Positions 1 to 8,167 of a stretch of 38,501 nucleotides of DNA are shown here, piece after piece. A program made the position numbers and the translations under genes. The notes beneath the pieces were generated by a model. That model ran no database searches. It was given only the letters and a program-made list of their open reading frames with translations, and was not told the DNA's origin. Within the stretch, counting starts at the first letter, position 1. The number at the start of each line of letters is the position of its first letter. This stretch comes from Acidimicrobiaceae bacterium (GTDB lineage Bacteria; Actinomycetota; Acidimicrobiia; Acidimicrobiales; RAAP-2): contig PMLV01000003.1 in the NCBI GenBank assembly GCA_003160635.1, positions 1 through 38,501 on the forward strand. Direction: 5' to 3'.

Positions 1-1
1 T

Positions 2-49
2 CGGTCGAAGGCCTATTTCCGTAATGCGCTGACTCTGGACGAATTCTGA
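2..49 (+). CDS. C-terminal end of an unidentified gene (partial)
   Basis: The first bases read as an open frame ending in TGA at 47-49, giving the last 15 residues RSKAYFRNALTLDEF. The composition looks like real coding sequence, but there is too little to name a family. Because it lies just outside the attachment-site-like region at 611-774, a recombinase or other mobile gene is possible; that is a guess. Confidence 0.3.
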   Translation, partial: RSKAYFRNALTLDEF

Positions 50-83
50 GTGGTCTGTCCTGGGCCTAGTGGAGCCAAGTAGT

Positions 84-443
84 TCACCGGAAGCTTGTCT
101 CGCCTTTTTTGGTCGGAGCTCTTTTGACGGCCTTCTTCACCGTCCGCGTCGCCGCCTCCTTGGGCGCTTGCGTGCGCTTGGCCGTCTTCGTCGAGCTACG
201 CCTGGCGGCTCCTGCCTTCGTGGTGCCGGTCCTGGCATTGGCCGGGCTACTTCGACGCTTCGAGGCGGATCTGGCCCGCCCGACGACACTGAGGGAGCCC
301 ATCTTGGGTGCGAACGTGGACTCCTCGCCGGTCGACCACTTCACCTGCAAGAGGGACCCGATCACGCCGGTCACGACTCCGTCTCGAGGAGCCTGGCCCA
401 CCTTCGTCGACGCCACCTGAACCCGGTCACCTACGTCTGCCAT
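84..443 (-). CDS. DUF1918 protein with basic, histone-like tail
   Basis: A protein of about 119 residues. The first 50 or so match the actinobacterial DUF1918 family, a small SH3-like fold: VGDRVQV near the start, a PRDGVV turn, then LLQVKWSTGEEST. The rest is low-complexity Lys/Arg/Ala/Thr sequence (KKAVKRAPTKKG near the end) like histone-H1-type tails, suggesting nucleic-acid binding. I place the start at the ATG at 443 because AGGGA lies seven bases before it; a GTG at 449 is in frame but too close to that site. No operon partner is visible. The molecular role of DUF1918 is not established. It lies outside the transposon. Confidence 0.7.
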   Translation of the reverse strand: MADVGDRVQVASTKVGQAPRDGVVTGVIGSLLQVKWSTGEESTFAPKMGSLSVVGRARSASKRRSSPANARTGTTKAGAARRSSTKTAKRTQAPKEAATRTVKKAVKRAPTKKGETSFR

Positions 444-610
444 TTGCACATCCCTAGTAGCGCTTATTCGGAGCCCATGCTGTCACCCGACCAACCTCAC
501 CATGACCACGGCCAAGGTGAGCAAGCCGATGAAGGCGACGAGCTCCCTCCAGTGTTCCTCTCGCCATCGCAGTCATGCAGCGGTTGTGGTTGGAGAGCGC
601 GTGGGGCGAG

Positions 611-723
611 CGAACTTCGTCCGTCTCCGTCCGTCAGAGGTTGAAAAACAGCGCAAAACAGTGCCAACCGATGAAGGGTAAAATCCCTGGTCAGCCTGCA
701 ATTCAGCTGGTCACGGGCGGGCC
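611..723 (+). repeat. 113-bp direct repeat, copy 1
   Basis: This non-coding segment, from cgaacttcgtccgt to tcacgggcgggcc, recurs in the same orientation at 27993-28105 with the same length and roughly four-fifths identity by eye. It ends seven bases before the tRNA-Val 3' half. I infer an arm or end sequence of an integrative element (other than the casposon), because this copy stops where tRNA sequence begins. No coding function is seen. Confidence 0.7.
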
Positions 724-730
724 TGGGTCC

Positions 731-774
731 TCTTCACACGGCTGAGGTCGGAGGTTCGAGTCCTCTAGCGCCCA
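731..774 (+). other. tRNA-Val(CAC) 3' half, probable attachment-site scar
   Basis: The segment contains an anticodon loop reading TTCACAC, a complete T-arm (GGAGG-TTCGAGT-CCTC) and the acceptor 3' strand AGCGCCC followed by discriminator A774. The 5' acceptor strand, D-arm and 5' anticodon stem are absent: the bases before 731 belong to the 113-bp repeat and do not pair. A tRNA copied from the anticodon loop to the 3' end is the usual identity block of tyrosine-integrase attachment sites. It is not a functional tRNA gene. The casposon target duplication begins at its last acceptor base. Confidence 0.75.
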
Positions 775-786
775 CTGTGTAGCCAT
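773..786. repeat. 14-bp target-site duplication, left copy
   Basis: cactgtgtagccat, identical to 20246-20259 in the same orientation. Each copy lies directly outside a terminal inverted repeat. It spans the last acceptor base and discriminator of the tRNA-Val 3' half plus 12 downstream bases. A 14-15 bp duplication at a tRNA 3' end is what is known for the Aciduliprofundum boonei casposon. Confidence 0.85.
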
Positions 787-942
787 ACACCAAGGAAGCC
801 GGGAGAGGGCCGGGCGGCCGGAAGGCGGACACGGGAAGAGGACGGCCGGAAGGGCGGGCCGGGAGCGGGCCGGGGACGAACGGGACAGCGAGACGACGGC
901 GACGGCGACCGCAAGGGAGACCGGCGACCGGCGGGGAGCGAG
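787..942 (+). repeat. Left terminal inverted repeat of the casposon-like element
   Basis: It begins acaccaaggaagccggg and is matched by the reverse complement of 20091-20245. The match is essentially perfect over the outer 45 or so and the inner 80 or so bases, with small substitutions and indels only around 832-860. The plus strand has no T at all from 787 to 949. It is non-coding, with no T-run to suggest an intrinsic terminator. Confidence 0.9.
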
Positions 943-1006
943 GGGGGCCTAGATCGGATCGATCAATGCTTGGATGGACAACGTCCCGCTACGGCTTGCA
1001 ACCGAG

Positions 1007-4000
1007 TTACCAGTCCCTCCCATCGAGAAGCTTGTCGTCATGCTCAGCGTGCCAGCGAATTCGCTCGACTGCAGATTTCTCTAGTGAGCGATAGAACCGC
1101 TCCTCGACAGAGCCACCAGATAGAGCATTCGCAATGGCCCGAGCTTTGTCCCGCTGCTCAACATCGTGGGCGAAGGGCTTGCCTGGAGTGCCCGTGAATG
1201 TGCCGCTAGTCACAGCTCCGTGCATCGAGCTGGCTACTTGTTCTCTGCAGTCCTGGCCCAGCTTGGATGCGACATCCAGGGCACGGCTGACAAATTCCAC
1301 GTTTTCAAATATGAAACTCCGGGGCGCCCTCCGCAGGATCGAGGCAAGGGCCGTCATCTGAGCTTTGCTGGCAGCTCTCAAGGCCCCATCCAACACTGAA
1401 AGGACCGAGGTGTCGAAGTCGTTTGCGATTGCAGCAAAGAGCCGACCACCCGACTCGTGGCGCATCCAAGATGACGGATCCTCAACAAGCCATTCAATTA
1501 CTTCCTTCAGAATGGCGACGAAGTCAGCATGGAACCGCACTTGGAGGGGCTGATGCCATTCGAAGGGCAGAGGGTGATAGGCCAGGGCGAACTCGACATG
1601 TTCCCAGTGATCAATTCTCTCCATCAGGAGGGTGACAAGCTGAGCAGGATTGTCCTTGGATAGGCCCGACAGAAACTCCATGGTCCAATAGGGTTCTATG
1701 GAAGGACATTCGATCAGTTGCTTGAGTATCCCGGCGGTCTCAGGTTCGGCCAACTCGCTCCAGCGCAATGGTCCGAGGCTGGAGAAGCTCTGGAAGACCT
1801 CTTCAGCCACCTCTGGCGAATCTGCGAACCGGACTCGCGTCAACAGCGCTACCGCCGCGGAACGATGGTGAGGGGCAAGTCGCTGAGCAGCGGTTACCAC
1901 CGACTTGCGGACAAAGGGGTCCTCGTCACTGCTAAGTCGGAGGAGGACTTCGAATTCACCGTCGATGAGCGTTGACCGCGACCCTCGATACCATCCCAGA
2001 CTCTGGGCCATTGCGCGACGCACAGCCAGGTCGTCAGTTTCAAGCAGTTCTTGAACAGCGGCCGCTGCATGACCTGGGAGCAACTCAGCTACGCCCGCGA
2101 CAACAATCGCCAAGACTTGGAAAAGGACAGATGAGGGATCGTCAGCCAATTGGGAGGAGATCGCGATCCCAAGCGATGGTCGCCGCTTGACCAAGTTCCA
2201 GATGAGTGGATTGGGGTTGCCCACCCGCCCAAACGCACGAAGTTGTGCACGTAATCGCGTTGTCAGTTGATCGACGATCTCTTCGTCGGAGTACGTCTCG
2301 GCAATCTCCGCCGAGAGACTTTCCAGTCGTCCTTGCCTCTCGGCCTCCATCTCTTGGAAGTCCGCCGTGCGGCCTTCAACGAGTTGGTCCCAGCTGTCAA
2401 AGAGAGCAACAGCCAGCCGAAGGCCCAGGGAGTTGGAGAAACCTTCGAGTACCTCACGGGCAGCATCCCGAGTCCCGAGTTTGGAATACAAATAGTGCCA
2501 ATGAAGAGCGTGCTCAATCGCGACCGCGATGACGGGGTCGACTTGGGTTCCGGAAAGCGTTTCCTTCAGTCGCGAGAATGTGTCCAGGAAATCTGGAGTC
2601 CAAGCTTCAGTTTCCGAATCGGATACTTGCCGACCGAAGAGCCCATGAGGATAGTGAAGGCTTGCTTCGATCAGCTTTGCCGCACGGGCGGCTCGCTGAA
2701 TGTCGGGAGAGACAAGCTCGGTGAAAGCCAGATTGAGAATTCGCTCTCGAAGTGGCCGAACGACAGATGGGTTGATTAGGTAGGGCCGGAATCGAATCGA
2801 GCGACCATCGAAAGAATCCTCGGTTCCTTCGGTCGCCAACATCGGGCCAAGAACATCGAATGGAGATGGGCCGGATCCCTCCGGTTCTTTCAGCCAATCT
2901 TCGACGAGATCGACGAGGGAAATGTTGTAGGCCAAAGGCTTTCCGGCTCCTAAGCTCGCCAGTCCTTGGAGAACACGCAAAGGATGCTCCGGGTGCGGGT
3001 TGGTCTCACGTACGTCGGTGCCCGCGAGTTCCCATAAGAGGTTGGCGGACTCGTGCAGGTGCTCGGGATTGTAGGCAGTGGCTTGAAGGATGCCTGGTAG
3101 CTCGTGTACTACATCGTCGTATGAAGGCGCAACGGACCAGAGCCACGGTTCGTCGTTCTCCTCAAGCACGTCCGTGGGGTTGTCGATGACCCCACGGACG
3201 AGGATCAGACTTCTCCGCGGTTCGAAGTAGGCAACCTTCTGAAGGAGCTTGAGCAAGCTAATCCGACCGAGAATCCCAGCGGACTGAGCCACTTCGTCGA
3301 CCGTGTCCCATAGCCGGTCTGTCAGTTGAGGGGCACCGGGTACGTCATGTCTTATCTGCCAGTCAATTCGACTCGCGTTGATGAAGACGTGCTGAGCCGC
3401 CTCGCCTTCAGCGGATTGCCAGGCTCGCTCGAGAAACCCAGTTGACGCTCCGGACCCCTCGTCGAAACAAGCCTCGCTCAAAACTACGTCGCCGAGCAGG
3501 TCCGGCACGATCCGAAGAGAGCTGCCCCGGCGCAACAGAACTCCCGCATCCTCAAGGGCGCGGAGATGCCGAACTGCCCGATCAAATGGCTCGTCGACCA
3601 ACTTTCCAAGGCTGTTCTGGAATGCGGGGTCGTCAGATCGAAATGGCTGCAATATGCCAAGAGAATCAAGGACCGCTCGACGCAACTCCGAGTTACCTGA
3701 TACCGGGTTGGCTACAACCACGTCTCGAAACTTGCGAAGTACTTCCTTCCGAATCGTTTCCTCGTGATCTAAACATGCTGGATCGAGATCCCCGCGCTTT
3801 ATCAGCGCTCCCGCAACAACGGTGATGAACGGGCAGTCAGCGGTGAGGCGTCCAAGGCGTTCAGCAAGCTGATGTGGCCAGCCTGCACCTAGCGCTTCGG
3901 CAGCCAATGCCTCTGCATCTTGACGGGAGAGGTCGGACAGGTGGAACTGTGGCAGATCGTCGACCCGCAAACCGAGTTGACCCAGTTCAGCGGCGAGGGA

Positions 4001-5119
4001 GTCAAGACCGTAGGGTCGCAGTGCCAAAAGCACCTTGCCATGACCTGCAAGGCGTAACACTTCGGCGACCATCGCCTGTAGGTCGTCCCGGTCATGAGCA
4101 TCATCAATCACAAGCAACAAAGGTTCATTTCGGGGGAGCAACTCGTAATCCTGAGCCCTCAGTTCAGAACCAAGCTTGGCGAATCGAACAGAAGTTGCTC
4201 GACGCTCTAGCGTGCGCCCTACCTCAAGGAGCAAACGACTCTTGCCTATCCCGCCACGACCGACGACGAGCCCGATCCTCTGTGATGGATCATCCACAAA
4301 CGCGAGGACATCTGCCAGCTCATCCGCTCGGCCAACGAGCTGCCAGTCATGCGTGTAGATCAGCCCGGCCGTCAGCGGTAGGAAGAACTCATCAGTAGGC
4401 AACCACGGCCCAGGTTCGGCCACGCCGAGAAATGGCTCCCGCCAACCTGGGAAGAACGTATCGACGATCCTCACGGCTTTGTCGAGCGACAACCCGCGAA
4501 TGGTCCGTGAGATGTCTTCTCCGTCCCAAAGGGTCCAGCCCGGGTATCGCTGCATTTCTTTCCGGGCGGCGGGGCTGGCACTGCGCCGTGACAGGACTAG
4601 GAAATGAGCATCAGCTTCGATGGTGACCTCTCCGACGGCGGCCTTGACCTTCTGGGGACCGAATTCCTTGTGCCGCTTGCATTGGTAGGTCGCCAGGTAA
4701 CGCGAATCTTTTTCGGCCGTGACATCAACGCCGTGCTGCTTGTGTCCCTGACTTCCCAGCCGAGTAACGAGGGCATCCGGGTTCAATTGTTGGCCGATGT
4801 CGGCGACCAGCTCCTCGAACTTGTCGGGGGCAAGTTCCCAAACCGGTAGCACGGTCAACCGAGGGCGCACCGGGCGGGAGATCTGTGGGCGGTCGGCAAG
4901 CAGCGTGTATCCGGCGGCATGGAGGAACTCACCCGGATCCGCTTCAAAGAGAGCGGCAAGCTCGACCACCATCCCCCGGCGAGGACGGGAGCCGCCTTTC
5001 TCCCAACGACTGATCGCCTGTTGGCCGACAGCCCCTCCAAGGCGCAGAGCCAACTCGTCCTGGTCCCAGCCCCGGCGCACTCGCTCCTCTTGGATCAGCC
5101 TGCCGATGGTTAGCTCCAC
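1007..5119 (-). CDS. XRE-HTH / Mrr-like nuclease / STAND NTPase (Avs-like defence candidate)
   Basis: 1370 aa. Residues 1-70 form an XRE-type helix-turn-helix (QQAISRWEKG). Residues 90-230 look like an Mrr-type PD-(D/E)XK nuclease, with GVD (D132) and YQCK (Q146, K148). A STAND P-loop NTPase follows, with Walker A GRGGIGKS at 287-294 and Walker B LLLVIDD at 334-340. The remaining 900 or so residues are helical, with HEAT-like stretches near 1040-1110, as in the sensor arms of STAND proteins. Nuclease-STAND-repeat proteins (the Avs group) recognise phage proteins and then cut DNA; that role is inferred here. The HTH at the N-terminus is unusual and suggests self-regulation through the palindrome at 5131-5172. 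The start is GTG at 5119. It is the last gene leftwards before the TIR and is probably cargo. Confidence 0.8.
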   Translation of the reverse strand: MELTIGRLIQEERVRRGWDQDELALRLGGAVGQQAISRWEKGGSRPRRGMVVELAALFEADPGEFLHAAGYTLLADRPQISRPVRPRLTVLPVWELAPDKFEELVADIGQQLNPDALVTRLGSQGHKQHGVDVTAEKDSRYLATYQCKRHKEFGPQKVKAAVGEVTIEADAHFLVLSRRSASPAARKEMQRYPGWTLWDGEDISRTIRGLSLDKAVRIVDTFFPGWREPFLGVAEPGPWLPTDEFFLPLTAGLIYTHDWQLVGRADELADVLAFVDDPSQRIGLVVGRGGIGKSRLLLEVGRTLERRATSVRFAKLGSELRAQDYELLPRNEPLLLVIDDAHDRDDLQAMVAEVLRLAGHGKVLLALRPYGLDSLAAELGQLGLRVDDLPQFHLSDLSRQDAEALAAEALGAGWPHQLAERLGRLTADCPFITVVAGALIKRGDLDPACLDHEETIRKEVLRKFRDVVVANPVSGNSELRRAVLDSLGILQPFRSDDPAFQNSLGKLVDEPFDRAVRHLRALEDAGVLLRRGSSLRIVPDLLGDVVLSEACFDEGSGASTGFLERAWQSAEGEAAQHVFINASRIDWQIRHDVPGAPQLTDRLWDTVDEVAQSAGILGRISLLKLLQKVAYFEPRRSLILVRGVIDNPTDVLEENDEPWLWSVAPSYDDVVHELPGILQATAYNPEHLHESANLLWELAGTDVRETNPHPEHPLRVLQGLASLGAGKPLAYNISLVDLVEDWLKEPEGSGPSPFDVLGPMLATEGTEDSFDGRSIRFRPYLINPSVVRPLRERILNLAFTELVSPDIQRAARAAKLIEASLHYPHGLFGRQVSDSETEAWTPDFLDTFSRLKETLSGTQVDPVIAVAIEHALHWHYLYSKLGTRDAAREVLEGFSNSLGLRLAVALFDSWDQLVEGRTADFQEMEAERQGRLESLSAEIAETYSDEEIVDQLTTRLRAQLRAFGRVGNPNPLIWNLVKRRPSLGIAISSQLADDPSSVLFQVLAIVVAGVAELLPGHAAAAVQELLETDDLAVRRAMAQSLGWYRGSRSTLIDGEFEVLLRLSSDEDPFVRKSVVTAAQRLAPHHRSAAVALLTRVRFADSPEVAEEVFQSFSSLGPLRWSELAEPETAGILKQLIECPSIEPYWTMEFLSGLSKDNPAQLVTLLMERIDHWEHVEFALAYHPLPFEWHQPLQVRFHADFVAILKEVIEWLVEDPSSWMRHESGGRLFAAIANDFDTSVLSVLDGALRAASKAQMTALASILRRAPRSFIFENVEFVSRALDVASKLGQDCREQVASSMHGAVTSGTFTGTPGKPFAHDVEQRDKARAIANALSGGSVEERFYRSLEKSAVERIRWHAEHDDKLLDGRDW

Positions 5120-5130
5120 GAATCCATCAT

Positions 5131-5172
5131 ACGTACTATCTGCGTGTGAGAGTTCACACGCAGTAGGTACGT
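5131..5172. promoter_or_regulatory. 42-bp palindromic operator candidate
   Basis: Perfect 10-bp arms CTGCGTGTGA (5140-5149) and TCACACGCAG (5154-5163) are separated by GAGT. Further out, ACGTAC (5131-5136) and GTACGT (5167-5172) are exactly symmetric about the same centre; only the three base pairs between the inner and outer arms fail to match. It lies 12-53 bases before the GTG start of the STAND gene, so it should overlap the promoter. It is a likely binding site for that protein's own XRE domain or another element regulator. It could also form an RNA hairpin after cas1, but no U-run follows. Confidence 0.65.
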
Positions 5173-5223
5173 GCCTACCCGACTACGGACGGCGAGCGCT
5201 GTTGCGCTGGTCGATTCGGGTCC

Positions 5224-6906
5224 TCAGGACTCCCTGGTGAGCCGATCGAGTGCGCCCCAATGCATTGGGTGTGGAGTTGTCTTGCCCGTCCTATACGACG
5301 AGGCCGTCGACTTCGTGCAACCCGTGGCAGTCATGATGTCGGCGAGCTTGATCGACGCCAGTTTGGGCTGTATGACTCTTTGGAAGTCCTCCCGGTCCAC
5401 AGTGGTGTCCGCGTTCTCCCGTCGCCACTGCTCCTGCGCCGCTCGAACTTTGGCGATAGCCCTCCCACGGCGCTGGCGAACATCGCGAGCTTGACCCGGC
5501 TGCTTCTCCCAGCAGGTCGAACAACGCAAGTGCCGCGGCCGCTCCAAAGTACTGCCGCAGTCGATACAGGCTGCGAAGTCGAGCGGTCCGCGTGCGACGT
5601 CGGTGCGCGGTGCCTCCGCCCGCGCAACTGCCGAGCGACGACCCCTCTGTATTGCTCCGACCTTTCGGGCCCTGACCACGGCCGCCGCCGCGTGAGCATT
5701 TCGGCCTGTCAGAGGGGTTCGCGGTGACCACTTTCCGGCGACAACCCGGCCGAAGGTGTGGGCCACCTGCTCAGCGTAGGGAGCCACCTCGCGAGCCCAG
5801 ATCGGCATCGTGGCCGCCAATCGCTGGGCCAACGCCGGACCGATGCGCACGCTGCCGTCACTTCGCTCGATGAAGTCCTTCCGCGTGAAGGTGGCCTCCG
5901 CCATGAGATCGATGACGAATCGCTCCACCTGCGGTCGGACTGGCTCGATCACGTCCAGGACGAGCGAGTCCCGCCCGGAGGCGTCCATGTGAAGGACTCC
6001 CAATCCCGGATCGAGGCCCACGGCCACGCACGCCAGACGGGCCTCGATGGCAGCTATCCGATAGAGATAATTCAAGACAGCGTTGGTCGGACGCTCCGCC
6101 TTGCGATTTGAGTTGCCCTTCGTCAGTAACGAACGTCGACCGTCGTAGTGGCACCAATGGGTAGGCACGCGCTTGGTGTCGGCCACTGTGAATCGCGGCG
6201 CTGCGGTGGGATGGTCGACCCAAGCGCCGAAGTAGCACGCGGCAGCGGTCGCTTCGAGCTGCCGGACCTCGTCGATGCTGGCCGCGTCATCGAGCGCGGC
6301 TGCGATGTGGGCAAGCGTCTCGGCGACATCAGGTCGGTCGAGCGATGCGGCGGCGACCGACGCTTGGCCCAGGATCTTCGCGCCAATGAGACCGATGGCG
6401 ATGCTGACAGCCAGCTCATCGGACGCGGTCCCCTGGACTCGCCGGAGGCGAGCGTCGTCGTGACCGTAGGAGCCCGGAGAGAGCACCACCTCTCCGTCCT
6501 GATCGACCACCACGATGGCCACGCCAAGCGCCTGGCACCAGGCGATCGCGTCCAGCGTGATCATTCCTGATTGGGCACCGACCACAAGACGGCGGAGCCC
6601 ACTCCCAGCTTTCGGCCAATTACGCACCCGTCGGTTCCAGCCAAGGCCGTCGCCCACCTGAAGTTGTCCGTTGTAGACGCGGACCCGCACGCCCTCCCCG
6701 AGCACGACCGCCACTGAGGGACCGGCAGGGTCATCGGCGAACCCGGCCTCGATCGCTCCGAGGATGTCGTCGATCTGCTCGGAACGAAGCGCACGACCCT
6801 CCCGAATGACGCGGACCGATGATGCTGAGGGTTTCGACTTCGTACGACCATTGCGGGGCTTCCCCGCCGATACTGCAGCAACGTGGATATTGTTCGTGAC
6901 GCTCAT
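5224..6906 (-). CDS. cas1: Solo Cas1 (casposase candidate) with zinc ribbon and HTH tail
   Basis: 560 aa, longer than CRISPR Cas1 proteins (about 300-340). The catalytic core matches Cas1: LEATAAACYFGAW gives Glu218; NAVLNYLYRIAAIEA is followed by GLDPGLGVLH with His306, then SLVLDVIEPVRP with Asp318 and Glu321. A CX2C...CX2C zinc ribbon follows (Cys447, 450, 462, 465), then a basic stretch and an HTH-like domain at about 515-556 (GCTKSTASSYRTGK). C-terminal HTH domains are known in casposases and help recognise the ends. ATG at 6906 has GGAGGGA nine bases upstream; the frame is open further upstream but that part looks non-native. There is no cas2 and no repeat-spacer array anywhere in the window, so spacer acquisition is unlikely. 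Inferred role: integrase acting on the T-free TIRs and the tRNA 3' end. Confidence 0.9.
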   Translation of the reverse strand: MSVTNNIHVAAVSAGKPRNGRTKSKPSASSVRVIREGRALRSEQIDDILGAIEAGFADDPAGPSVAVVLGEGVRVRVYNGQLQVGDGLGWNRRVRNWPKAGSGLRRLVVGAQSGMITLDAIAWCQALGVAIVVVDQDGEVVLSPGSYGHDDARLRRVQGTASDELAVSIAIGLIGAKILGQASVAAASLDRPDVAETLAHIAAALDDAASIDEVRQLEATAAACYFGAWVDHPTAAPRFTVADTKRVPTHWCHYDGRRSLLTKGNSNRKAERPTNAVLNYLYRIAAIEARLACVAVGLDPGLGVLHMDASGRDSLVLDVIEPVRPQVERFVIDLMAEATFTRKDFIERSDGSVRIGPALAQRLAATMPIWAREVAPYAEQVAHTFGRVVAGKWSPRTPLTGRNAHAAAAVVRARKVGAIQRGRRSAVARAEAPRTDVARGPLDFAACIDCGSTLERPRHLRCSTCWEKQPGQARDVRQRRGRAIAKVRAAQEQWRRENADTTVDREDFQRVIQPKLASIKLADIMTATGCTKSTASSYRTGKTTPHPMHWGALDRLTRES

Positions 6907-6976
6907 GGAGCCAATCCCTCCGTGTGCAGCGCGGGCGGGGCTGCAACCTCGCCCGCGCACTGATTGCCTTGGTGAC

Positions 6977-8077
6977 CTAGTCCTCTGCTTTCTTCGGGTC
7001 CGTCGCGGTCTGTGGCACTTCCTGAATGGATACAAGGGTGGCTCCTTCAGGATGAACGTCGAGCCACTCGCGCAATTGGCGGAGAACCGCATCCGCTTCG
7101 TCCTGGTGAAGGGCAGCAAAGACCGCAAGACCGCCGGGGCCGAGACAAGGGCGCCATTTCTCTGGAAAATCTCTAGCCGCGGAGGTCAACGTACGAAGAA
7201 CCGGAAGCTCTCTGCCCAGAGCCTCACTGGTGAGTGCTAAATCGCGTCGTGCATTCTTGTTGGGAAGGAAAAGCAGCACGGCAGGCGCCAAGAATGCCAA
7301 GCCCAAGTCGTCGCTTATCCGTAGCCGCCGCAAGGTTCTTCCGTACCGAGCCATTATCCTGTGCTTTGGATCAGAACTCTCACGGCCAGTCGCGTCGAAG
7401 TAATCCGAGACAGCCCTCGCGTACTCCATGAGTGTTCGGGAGGTTTTTGCTGCCCAGCGGAGGTCCTGCTGAGAAGAGTCTCTTACGGCCCTGCGTAGTG
7501 CCACCAAGCTCAAGTTCTTCAGAAACGACCGAAGGCGATCCATGTCTCCGGCTTCCTCGTAGTAACCAACCGCCTCGGGTCCGGCAAATCGTTCGACGAC
7601 CAATTCGGCCCAGATCGGGTTCGTCGGCTCTCTGTCGGTGGTGAGGTCGAGCATCGCGTTGCGCACCGACAGATCGATCGCTTGACGCGGACCCAAGAAT
7701 GCAAAGCGCTCTGATCGTCTCAGCGTCGGCTTCTTCGCCCGCTGGAGCATTGGGAGCCACCGATAGACGAAGTGGTCGAACGCGGTCGTGACCCCGTCGT
7801 GTGCGACATCGACGTCGCGGGACATCGCGGAGAGAACTGCCTCATCCAGGCTCGCAGACCTGCTGAGAACGATGGCGAATCGGGCCGCTACTTCGGCTGC
7901 GTTCGGTTGGTATTGGCGTAAATTGCCTCGTCCCTGACGAGGCCCCGGAGGCAACTCGAAGACGTCGGCGGAGCGCCAGCGGACGATTTGGGACCCAGTC
8001 ACCGAGAGATCGGAATGTCCCCACTGAACTAGGAGTTCAGTGGCCTCAGCCGCCACTCTCTCGTCGACTGGAGTCAC
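6977..8077 (-). CDS. Unknown protein with MerR-like N-terminal HTH
   Basis: About 366 aa. The first 60 or so residues (TGSQIVRWRSADVF, PPGPRQGRGNLRQYQP) resemble the winged helix of MerR-type regulators; the remainder is mostly helical and unrecognised. I chose GTG at 8077 because AGGAG lies eight bases before it, whereas GTG at 8086 overlaps that site. It ends 70 bases before cas1, is read in the same direction, and is probably co-transcribed with cas1 and perhaps the STAND gene. It faces the rightward operon across a short divergent gap. A regulator or accessory DNA-binding factor for the transposase is a reasonable inference; no enzymatic motif is visible. Confidence 0.5.
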   Translation of the reverse strand: MTPVDERVAAEATELLVQWGHSDLSVTGSQIVRWRSADVFELPPGPRQGRGNLRQYQPNAAEVAARFAIVLSRSASLDEAVLSAMSRDVDVAHDGVTTAFDHFVYRWLPMLQRAKKPTLRRSERFAFLGPRQAIDLSVRNAMLDLTTDREPTNPIWAELVVERFAGPEAVGYYEEAGDMDRLRSFLKNLSLVALRRAVRDSSQQDLRWAAKTSRTLMEYARAVSDYFDATGRESSDPKHRIMARYGRTLRRLRISDDLGLAFLAPAVLLFLPNKNARRDLALTSEALGRELPVLRTLTSAARDFPEKWRPCLGPGGLAVFAALHQDEADAVLRQLREWLDVHPEGATLVSIQEVPQTATDPKKAED

Positions 8078-8167
8078 GAGTGCCACTCCTGAATATTACT
8101 AAAATATCCCGCCAAAAACGACTTAGATGGCTTTGCTGGAGCTGCTGCCCTGACCAGGATTAGTCCC
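8078..8167. promoter_or_regulatory. Divergent promoter region between the two element operons
   Basis: A 90-bp gap between the leftward HTH-cas1-STAND genes and the rightward replication operon. It has the only clearly AT-rich stretch nearby (gaatattactaaaatatcc), including a short inverted pair ATATT/AATAT, suitable for -10 elements or an operator. The adjacent HTH and RHH proteins are natural candidates to bind here. No exact -35/-10 pair can be assigned. Confidence 0.4.

Noticed and set aside
480..565. Small minus-strand membrane peptide (ELVAFIGLLTLAVVMVRLVG)
   Set aside because: Hydrophobic and ends in a stop, but there is no standard start codon after the upstream stop and no ribosome site.
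731..774. A functional tRNA-Val gene
   Set aside because: The 5' acceptor strand and D-arm are missing and the 5' anticodon stem does not pair.
787..942. GC-rich repeat as an intrinsic terminator or a coding segment
   Set aside because: No T-run follows, and the same sequence appears inverted at the other end with abutting direct repeats, which a terminator would not explain.
5224..6906. A CRISPR-Cas adaptation locus
   Set aside because: No cas2, no effector genes and no repeat-spacer array are seen in the window; the neighbours are transposon replication genes.
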